Shown piece by piece: positions 1-5,697 of a DNA stretch of 7,506 bases. Below the pieces are notes generated by a model, which did not search any database, had not been told where the DNA came from, and was given only the letters and a program-made list of their open reading frames with translations. A program made the position numbers and the translations under genes. Numbering within the stretch: the first letter of the stretch is position 1; every line of letters starts with the position of its first letter. This DNA is from Acidobacteriota bacterium (GTDB lineage Bacteria; Acidobacteriota; Aminicenantia; Aminicenantales; Saccharicenantaceae). Where the stretch lies: contig DMVN01000144.1 in NCBI GenBank assembly GCA_003476685.1, positions 1 to 7,506 of the forward strand, read 5' to 3'.

Positions 1-1
1 G

Positions 2-25
2 AACGGCAACGGGAACGGCAACGGC
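2..25 (+). repeat. Hexamer tandem repeat encoding Asn-Gly
   Basis: Four tandem copies of AACGGC (the second reads AACGGG) sit in frame at the very start of the window and encode (NG)4. The array may continue to the left. Because the unit is six bases, copy-number changes would keep the reading frame and only change linker length. Confidence 0.75.
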
Positions 26-1309
26 AGGGGAAGCGCCGAGATCGACCAATTCCTCAAGTCGGCGCTGGCCGGCCTCGACTTCGAAAAAGAGAAGGTCAAG
101 GCGCCCAAGCCCGCGCCCGCCGCCGAAAAACCCAAGCCCGTGCCGACGCCGCCCCCGTCGGTCGCGTTCAAGCCCAAGGCCGAGCCTCCTCCGGCGCCGG
201 CCGTCGAGAAGCCGAGGGCCCAGGCCGCGCCCGCCCCGGCCCCGGAAATTCCGGCCGCCACGCCCCTCGAGCCCGTTACGAAGATCACGCTGACGCCGGG
301 CGATCCCGGTTCCGATATCTCGCCCTTCTTCACGCCCGGGAAGCCGAAGCCAGAAGCTCCCGTCGAGAAGCCGAGAGTCCACGCGGCGCCTGCGCCTCCG
401 GCGAAGCCCGCTGCGGCGAAGCCCGGAGCCAAGGCCACGGAAGCCGAGGTGATCGCGTCGACGGACCTGTTCGGCACGTTCGAAGAGACGAAGACCCGCA
501 AGGGCCCGGCGACTCTCGTCCTGGTCGGCGTCAGCGTCGCCGCCCTCGCCGTCGCCGGGTTCCTCGTCCTGCGGCCGAAGAACACCGCCCCGAAGACCGG
601 GAGCCTGCAGACGCAGCAGGAGGTGACTCCCGCGAACGTCCCCGCTCCCCCGGTCGAGGAAGCCCCCGCGCCCAAGGTCGATCCCGCGCCGGTCAAGCCG
701 AAGCCCCAGCCCCAGGCCAAGAAACAGGACCCCGCCCCGGCGGGCGTGGAGGCCATCATCCCGGCCTCGGTCACGTCCGTTGCCCCGCCCCTGGTCCCCC
801 CGCAGTCCGGCCCGGCCGCAGGAACCGACGCGGCCAAGTCGGACGCCCCCGCGATCAAGACGGAAGAACCCGCCGCCATGAAGAGGGAGGAGACCCCGCC
901 CCCGGGAGGTGAGACCGCAGCCGGGATCGCCGCCGCCCCCGCCGCGGCCGTCTCCGAGCCGTCTCCCGTTCCGGCCGCTCCGCCGGTCCGCGAGGGCGAC
1001 CTCATCGAGCTCGGCGCGGCCACCGAGCTCCCCAAGCTGGTAAAATCGGTCAATCCCGTCTACCCCGCCTCGGCCCAACGCCTGGGCGTCGCCGGCTCGA
1101 TCACGGTCAATGCGCTCATCGACGAGAAGGGCAACGTCATCGACACGGCCATCCTCAAGGGCATCCAGGACGACATGGGCCTGGGCAAGTCCGCCGAGAA
1201 CGCCGTGAAGAAATGGAAATTCCAGCCGGCCCGCAAGAACGGCGTGGCCGTCAAGGTCTGGAAGTCGTTCGTCATCGCTTTCAAGCCCGAGGGCACATCG
1301 GCCGCTTGA
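2..1309 (+). CDS. TonB family protein with internal membrane helix (5' partial)
   Basis: The reading frame is open from base 2 and has no stop before 1309, so the true start lies left of the window; a GTG at 140 is only an internal codon. 435 residues are visible. Seen in order: an Asn-Gly repeat (residues 1-8), a short stretch that may be helical (about 11-30), a long Pro/Ala/Lys-rich linker (about 31-165), one hydrophobic helix (about 170-190, nt 509-571) followed by Arg-Pro, a second Pro/Ala/Lys linker, and a TonB C-terminal domain (about 339-432). That domain carries the family pattern VNPVYPASAQ..GVAGSITV..LIDEKGNV and KWKFQPARKNG. TonB proteins carry inner-membrane proton-motive energy across the periplasm to outer-membrane receptors. 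Ordinary TonB has its helix at the N terminus; here at least 169 residues precede it and are presumably cytoplasmic, so a further N-terminal domain outside the window is likely. The family call is firm; the receptor partner and the missing domain are unknown. Confidence 0.9.
   Translation, partial: NGNGNGNGRGSAEIDQFLKSALAGLDFEKEKVKAPKPAPAAEKPKPVPTPPPSVAFKPKAEPPPAPAVEKPRAQAAPAPAPEIPAATPLEPVTKITLTPGDPGSDISPFFTPGKPKPEAPVEKPRVHAAPAPPAKPAAAKPGAKATEAEVIASTDLFGTFEETKTRKGPATLVLVGVSVAALAVAGFLVLRPKNTAPKTGSLQTQQEVTPANVPAPPVEEAPAPKVDPAPVKPKPQPQAKKQDPAPAGVEAIIPASVTSVAPPLVPPQSGPAAGTDAAKSDAPAIKTEEPAAMKREETPPPGGETAAGIAAAPAAAVSEPSPVPAAPPVREGDLIELGAATELPKLVKSVNPVYPASAQRLGVAGSITVNALIDEKGNVIDTAILKGIQDDMGLGKSAENAVKKWKFQPARKNGVAVKVWKSFVIAFKPEGTSAA
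201..375 (+). repeat. In-frame 16-bp direct repeat pair in TonB linker
   Basis: An identical 16-mer, CCGTCGAGAAGCCGAG, occurs at 201-216 and 360-375. The two copies are 159 nt (53 codons) apart and in the same frame, and each encodes VEKPR followed by a similar Ala/Pro run (AQAAPAPAP and VHAAPAPPA). This points to an internal duplication within the proline-rich linker. Confidence 0.6.
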
Positions 1310-1333
1310 GGGAATAAAGGGACATCACGAGCC

Positions 1334-1341
1334 AAAAGGAG
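1334..1341 (+). promoter_or_regulatory. Strong Shine-Dalgarno of the coiled-coil gene
   Basis: AAAAGGAG lies six bases before the ATG at 1348. It is the best ribosome binding site in the window and supports both the start and the reality of this small gene. Confidence 0.8.
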
Positions 1342-1347
1342 TTTCAC

Positions 1348-1587
1348 ATGGGTCTGAGCAAGGAACAAGAGGATCTCTACAAAAAGACGATGGCCGAGGT
1401 GAAGCACCAGCTGGAACACCTGGACGAGGAAGTCGAAAAGGAACTCCAGAAGGTCCGGAAGCGCCTGGCCGAGCTCCAGGAATCCAAGAAGTCCCTGAAG
1501 ATGGTCTACGAAGGCATCGCCAAGCTGCTGGGTATTGAAAGCGACCTGGAAGAGGATGCCACCGATACTTCCATCCCCAAGATGTAA
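1348..1587 (+). CDS. Small charged coiled-coil protein, function unknown
   Basis: A 79-residue protein that I do not recognise as a named family. It is highly charged, with Glu and Lys dominating. A heptad-like hydrophobic series (L22, L25, V29, L33, V36, L40, L43, L50) between about residues 12 and 58 predicts one long amphipathic helix or coiled coil with a probable stutter near V29-L33. A short segment YEGIAKLLGI follows, then an acidic tail (SDLEEDATD). There is no signal peptide, membrane segment or cysteine, so it is probably cytosolic and oligomeric. It begins 38 nt after the TonB-family stop on the same strand and has a strong ribosome binding site, so co-transcription with that gene is likely. 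Codon choice is G/C-ending like the TonB gene. That it is a real gene is well supported; any role, such as scaffold or partner of the TonB protein's cytoplasmic part, is speculation. Confidence 0.82.
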   Translation: MGLSKEQEDLYKKTMAEVKHQLEHLDEEVEKELQKVRKRLAELQESKKSLKMVYEGIAKLLGIESDLEEDATDTSIPKM

Positions 1588-1750
1588 GCTAACCGGTAGA
1601 GATAACAACCTGGCCAGAGCCTCAACCATCGGACCGGAATTAAGGGAACCAAAAACAGGAAAAATCGGCCATAAGTCATCCTAATAACGTCTTGAATCCC
1701 TGATTCTTTTAGGGTATCTTAATAGCCTATTTTTTTCTCCGGGTATTCTG
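1588..1750 (+). other. Intergenic gap, 163 nt
   Basis: No convincing gene fits here. The left part (to about 1690) has no clear structure. The right part is A/T richer and holds the candidate promoter listed separately. A weak hairpin (CCCTGA 1698-1703 with TTAGGG 1709-1714, including one G-T pair) and a 7-T tract (1730-1736) are present, but 15 nt separate them, so this is not a standard intrinsic terminator. This gap also marks the change from very G+C-rich to moderate composition. Confidence 0.6.
1692..1720 (+). promoter_or_regulatory. Candidate sigma70-type promoter for the LysE gene
   Basis: TTGAAT (1692-1697) and TATCTT (1715-1720) are separated by exactly 17 nt. Each matches the consensus hexamer at four of six positions. 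Transcription would start near 1727, giving a leader of about 24 nt before the ATG at 1751. The hexamer matches are modest and the region is A/T rich, so chance agreement is possible. Confidence 0.4.
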
Positions 1751-2380
1751 ATGTTTGTCGTCATCGGTTTTATGATCGGCTTCCTGGCAGCTGTTCCAGT
1801 TGGTCCGGTCAATATCTACATCATTTCCCAGACGCTGAAGAGGGACTTCTTTCATGGGATGATGGCCGGGCTGGCTACCGCCTTCATGGACTTCAGTTAC
1901 TGCCTGGTGGCCCTGGTGGGATTTTTTCACATTGCCGTCAACGTGGCCAGTTACAATTACTGGTTGAAAATCGCCGCTGGCGTGGTTCTGATGCTGCTGG
2001 GCTTAAAATTATTCCATGATGCCCGGGTTTTCCAGTTCCGGGTGCGGGAAAAAGACACAGCCATCATCAGAAGCCCCCGCCCCCTGCTGGGGGTGTTTCT
2101 TCTCTATATCTCCAACCCCTCGTTGTACGCCTTCTGGATAGCCGTGGCCGGTTTCGTGACCGCCCACGGGCTGCTGAAAGAGGGCCTCTGGCCAGCCGTT
2201 TTCTTTGCTCTGTCCTGCGGACTGGGGGCGGTTGTCTGGTACTTCTTCCTGGTCCGGATAGTCACCCATTACCAGGCTCGCATCCAGGAAAAGACTTTTA
2301 AGAGACTGCTGGCCGCCCTGGGACTGCTTCTGGTAGGCTTTTCACTTTTTACCTTTTTCAAAATCTTTGCCGGCCAATAA
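1751..2380 (+). CDS. LysE/RhtB-family amino-acid exporter
   Basis: A 209-residue inner-membrane protein with about six hydrophobic segments: roughly residues 2-25, 36-63, 70-88, 112-137, 146-170 and 185-206. The size matches the LysE/RhtB translocator family (about 190-220). The family signature is visible as VPVGPVN (15-21) in the first helix, with the related half-repeat element ISNPSLYAFWI (120-130) in the fourth. A basic loop (about 89-111) lies between the two halves. Family members export amino acids or related small molecules using ion gradients; the substrate here cannot be read from sequence. The ATG at 1751 gives the full first helix; a second Met (residue 8) would trim it. No clear Shine-Dalgarno sequence precedes the start. 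The gene lies 163 nt after the coiled-coil gene and 69 nt before the helicase-nuclease gene, with no functional link apparent. Confidence 0.88.
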   Translation: MFVVIGFMIGFLAAVPVGPVNIYIISQTLKRDFFHGMMAGLATAFMDFSYCLVALVGFFHIAVNVASYNYWLKIAAGVVLMLLGLKLFHDARVFQFRVREKDTAIIRSPRPLLGVFLLYISNPSLYAFWIAVAGFVTAHGLLKEGLWPAVFFALSCGLGAVVWYFFLVRIVTHYQARIQEKTFKRLLAALGLLLVGFSLFTFFKIFAGQ

Positions 2381-2435
2381 TCCTGTTCCCTGACTGTCCT
2401 ATTAAATTTAAGCTTCCATCGCTTCTCATTCCGAG

Positions 2436-2446
2436 TAAAATATAAA
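2436..2446 (+). promoter_or_regulatory. A/T-rich -10-like element just before addA
   Basis: TAAAAT (2436-2441, five of six to TATAAT) overlaps TATAAA (2441-2446) directly upstream of the ATG at 2450. Initiation at a normal distance would give an almost leaderless transcript. No good -35 hexamer is seen: TTCCAT at 2414-2419 matches TTGACA at only three positions. The rest of the 69-nt gap (2381-2449) shows no terminator hairpin, so read-through from the LysE gene is an equally good explanation. Confidence 0.25.
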
Positions 2447-2449
2447 CGG

Positions 2450-5400
2450 ATGCCGAAGGAAATCATATTAACCAGAGACCGGGATATCAGATTTCCCGAG
2501 TTCGTCATCCTCAAGGCCTCAGCCGGCACCGGGAAAACCCGGGCCCTGACTCTCCGCTTCACCCAGTTTTTACTTTCACCAGCTATCAAACACAATGACC
2601 CTCAGCAGATTCTGGCTATTACTTTCACCCGGAACGCCACCAAGGAGATGAAGGAAAGAATCATCTGGTGGCTGAAGAAATGTTGCTTTTTCTCCGACCG
2701 CGCCCAGGAAGACCGCGACCTGGAAGCCATCCTGAATTTGGTCACTATAGACCGGGACCAGCTTCAGACCCGGGCCGAAGAAACCCTGAACAAGATTCTG
2801 AGCAACTACAGTGATTTCCAGGTAACTACTATTGATAGTTTTATGGCCAATATCTTCAAAGCTTCGGCCATCGAGCTGGGAATAAGCCCTGATTCTGAGA
2901 TTACCATCGATTCCGGGCCGGTCCTGACCTATACTTTTTCCCGCCTGTTGAAGAACATCCGGGCCGATTCCCCTGAGTTCGGTTTTTTCCAGGAAGTCTG
3001 CCAGAACCTGAAGGAGATGCGAGGTTCAAAGGAGGCCTACGCCTGGGACCCGGCAGCTGACCTGGAAAATATCCTGATTGGCCTCAACCGCAAATTAGCC
3101 GCCGCCAACCGCCGGGCTCGTCAGCTTGACCTGAAGCCCCTCCGAAAGACCTTGCAAGAACTGGAAGAAAAATTCCAGGTCAGCCGGGAAAAGCTTATCC
3201 GGCTGATACAAGACTGGGGAGGCTGCCCGAAAAATTCAAAACTCCTGAAATACCTATCCAGGTCCAGATTGAGCGACTGGAATGACTATGACTTTGGAAT
3301 ACTGGAAAGCAAGAAGCAAACGCCTCCAGCCCCCGTCGTCCGGGAACTCCAGAAGCTTAAGGAAATAACCGACAGGTACAAAGAAATCCAGGCCAGAATA
3401 TTTTTCCAGCCGCACCTCAAGATTTACAACCGCTTCCTGGAGGTCCTGGACCTGGCCAGAAAGGAAAGAGGTCTGGTTTTCCTGGAAGACATTCACTGCC
3501 AGCTGGCCAATTATCTGGACCGGGGAGTGGTGCCCGATGTCTACTTCAGCCTTGGCAGCGAAATCTACCATTACCTGATAGACGAATTCCAGGACACCTC
3601 TCCCCTGCAGTGGCAAAATCTCTACCCGCTGATAGAAAATGCCCTGTCTCAGGGAGGTAGCCTGTTCATCGTCGGCGACACCAAACAGGCCATTTACGGC
3701 TTCCGCGAGGCCGATTACCAGATCATGGTCAACCTGATAAAAGGGCAGGACGGATTTGCTTCAGTCCACCCCAGGATAGCCGAACTGCAGGAAAACTGGC
3801 GCAGCCGCCCGGAGCTCCTTAGCTGGCTGAACAGAATTTTCCCGGATGGCATCAGAGAACTGCCGGTAGAAACCATGGACTGGAAAGATGCGCCGCTGTG
3901 GCGGGAAGCCGCCAGCCGCAGCGGTCTGGATGATTTTAGTTGCCGCCCGGCCTGTGATTCAGGGTCTTTTCCAGGTTATGCCGAATTGAAACTGGTGGAC
4001 CTGTCCAGAAAAACAAAAAAAGAAGCCGGCGATCAAAATAATGGCTCCGAACAGCCGGATAGCGATGACCTGGAAGAACCGGAAAAAAAAGAAGTTCAGG
4101 CCCTGATCAAGCAGCTGCTGGATCGTGGCTACCGCTATGCCGACCTGGCCATCCTGACCTACGAAAACGAGCGGGTCAAGCAAGCTGCAGCCTGGCTCAA
4201 TGAGTTGCAAATTCCCTTTGTCCCCTACTCGGCCCTGGATATAAGAAGCCGCCCGATTGTCAGGGAAATCCTGTCCTTCCTGCAATTCCTGGATTATCCT
4301 CTGGATGAACTGAATTTTTCCGTTTTCCTCTGCGGCCAGCTTTTTCAGAAGCGGCTGCAGCAAGACCGGATTTCTCTGGAGCCAGAAGCGGTCAGGGAAT
4401 TCATCCTGAACCATCGGACCCTGGGCCAGACTCCCCTTTACACCGCTTTCAGGCTGACTTACCCCGCTCTCTGGGAAGCCTATTTTGAGGACTTTTTCAA
4501 AACCACCGGCTACCTTCCCCTTTACGACCTGGTCAGCCAGGTTTTTCGGGTTTTCCAGCCCCTGGAACTTTTCCCGCTGGAAGAAGGAGCCCTGATCAAG
4601 CTGCTGGAGGTCATCAAGAATTTTGAAGGCCAGGGCAAGAGCAACCTGCGGGACTTTATCAAGTTTTCGGCCGAAACCAGTGAGGATAAAAACCTCTGGA
4701 CCATAGACGTCCCGGAAACTCTGGACGCCGTTAAAATAATGACCATTCACAAAGCCAAGGGTCTTGGTTTCCCGGTGGTCATTCTGCTTCTTTACCGGGA
4801 ACAGATTAAGTCCGAGACCTTCTATCTCAGGGAAAGCAGGACCAAAAGGACGATCCGGGCCGGGGGTCCGCAGACGGTTGAAGTTCTGAGACTGAATACC
4901 AGTACTGCCAGCGCCCACCCCGAATTCCAGAAAGCTTACGAGAGCCACCGGCAAAGGGAACGGGTGAATAAATTAAATACCCTGTACGTGGCCCTGACCA
5001 GAGCCCGGGAAGAGCTCTACGTAATCGGGGTCAAGAAACGAAATGAATACCCCTTTCTTCTGCTGGAAGCCATCCTCGACCTTGAAACCGAAGGGAAAAA
5101 CGCCTCCGCCCGGTGCCAGCCCGATACCAGGCTGGAAGCGAAAAGAGAAACCACCCGGCAGGAGCTTTTAGCCCCGTTGACTGTACTCCAGGTTGGAAAG
5201 TTTTCGCCGGCTGCAGACAAGCCTGCTTTTAATTATTACGAAAGAAGGCGCGGCGAATTGATTCATGCCCTGCTGGGGGCCATCGAATTTGCCGGAAAAG
5301 ACCTGGAACAGGTGCTGGCTGCCGCGGCTGCCGCAGTCAGGACCACAGATTTTTCAGCCAGAGAAATTCTGGCCGCGGCCGGGACGGTCAAAGAATTCCT

Positions 5401-5695
5401 GTCGCTGCCCGAAGTAGCTGCCTACTTTGAGCGCCGGACCGGTCGGGTCGTTCACCGCGAAATAGAGCTGGTTGACGCCCGGGGGCGGCTTTTCCGGGCA
5501 GATCGGGTGGTGGTTGACCCGGACCGGGTCACAGTGATTGATTTTAAGACCGGCTCTACCGATGACCTGGAACTGCGAGCCGGCTATTTCCAGCAGATAA
5601 AAATCTACATGGCGATGCTATCTGACATTTATCCAGGAAGAAAGATAAAAGGGATTCTGATGTATCCCGACCAGAAAAAACTGGAGAGAGTCTGA
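2450..5695 (+). CDS. addA: AddA/RecB-like UvrD-family helicase-nuclease
   Basis: A 1081-residue ATP-dependent 3'-5' helicase with a C-terminal RecB-type nuclease, the motor subunit of an AddAB-like complex that unwinds and cuts DNA ends for recombination repair. Visible superfamily 1 motifs: Walker A ASAGTGKT (23-30, K29), TFTRNATKEMKERI (58-71), TTIDSF (126-131), Walker B DEFQDTS (378-384), GDTKQAIYGFR (409-419), ENWRSRPELL (448-457), VKIMTIHKAKGLGF (761-774) and LYVALTRAREELY (845-857). The nuclease domain has GELIH (H939), RADR (D1018), IDFKTG (D1031, K1033) and QQIKIY (Q1049, Y1053), so it appears catalytically intact. It is somewhat shorter than classical AddA/RecB (about 1180-1230). A charged linker near 520-550 contains long A tracts. 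The ATG at 2450 is the only reasonable start before Walker A, though no Shine-Dalgarno precedes it. It overlaps the partner gene by one base. The AddA name is by family resemblance; a distinct Bacteroidetes-style naming is possible. Confidence 0.93.
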   Translation: MPKEIILTRDRDIRFPEFVILKASAGTGKTRALTLRFTQFLLSPAIKHNDPQQILAITFTRNATKEMKERIIWWLKKCCFFSDRAQEDRDLEAILNLVTIDRDQLQTRAEETLNKILSNYSDFQVTTIDSFMANIFKASAIELGISPDSEITIDSGPVLTYTFSRLLKNIRADSPEFGFFQEVCQNLKEMRGSKEAYAWDPAADLENILIGLNRKLAAANRRARQLDLKPLRKTLQELEEKFQVSREKLIRLIQDWGGCPKNSKLLKYLSRSRLSDWNDYDFGILESKKQTPPAPVVRELQKLKEITDRYKEIQARIFFQPHLKIYNRFLEVLDLARKERGLVFLEDIHCQLANYLDRGVVPDVYFSLGSEIYHYLIDEFQDTSPLQWQNLYPLIENALSQGGSLFIVGDTKQAIYGFREADYQIMVNLIKGQDGFASVHPRIAELQENWRSRPELLSWLNRIFPDGIRELPVETMDWKDAPLWREAASRSGLDDFSCRPACDSGSFPGYAELKLVDLSRKTKKEAGDQNNGSEQPDSDDLEEPEKKEVQALIKQLLDRGYRYADLAILTYENERVKQAAAWLNELQIPFVPYSALDIRSRPIVREILSFLQFLDYPLDELNFSVFLCGQLFQKRLQQDRISLEPEAVREFILNHRTLGQTPLYTAFRLTYPALWEAYFEDFFKTTGYLPLYDLVSQVFRVFQPLELFPLEEGALIKLLEVIKNFEGQGKSNLRDFIKFSAETSEDKNLWTIDVPETLDAVKIMTIHKAKGLGFPVVILLLYREQIKSETFYLRESRTKRTIRAGGPQTVEVLRLNTSTASAHPEFQKAYESHRQRERVNKLNTLYVALTRAREELYVIGVKKRNEYPFLLLEAILDLETEGKNASARCQPDTRLEAKRETTRQELLAPLTVLQVGKFSPAADKPAFNYYERRRGELIHALLGAIEFAGKDLEQVLAAAAAAVRTTDFSAREILAAAGTVKEFLSLPEVAAYFERRTGRVVHREIELVDARGRLFRADRVVVDPDRVTVIDFKTGSTDDLELRAGYFQQIKIYMAMLSDIYPGRKIKGILMYPDQKKLERV

Positions 5696-5697
5696 TG
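5683..5697 (+). promoter_or_regulatory. Shine-Dalgarno and TGATG stop-start overlap between addA and addB
   Basis: GGAG within GGAGAGAG (5683-5690) precedes an ATG at 5695 whose A is the last base of the addA TGA stop (5693-5695). This arrangement is typical of translational coupling and suggests the two subunits are made together in fixed ratio. Confidence 0.75.

Noticed and set aside
1060..1629. Reverse-strand open frame of 189 codons over the TonB C-terminal domain and coiled-coil gene
   Set aside because: It is antisense to two better supported genes and its Leu/Phe-rich translation mirrors their Lys/Glu codons.
1698..1736. Possible intrinsic terminator (short hairpin plus T tract) before the LysE gene
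   Set aside because: The stem is six pairs including a G-T pair, and the T tract begins 15 nt after it; AATA/TATT next to the T tract is too weak to count.
1903..1919. Two copies of CCTGGTGG, one base from the E. coli Chi octamer
   Set aside because: They fall in Leu-Val codons of the exporter, CTGG-rich words are common throughout this strand, and the Chi sequence of this enzyme type is unknown.
3959..4954. Long reverse-strand open frame of 331 codons inside addA
   Set aside because: It lies wholly within a gene with strong conserved motifs on the other strand, and its translation is low-complexity Phe/Leu/Gln/Gly rich, as expected from antisense of CTG/GAA-rich codons.
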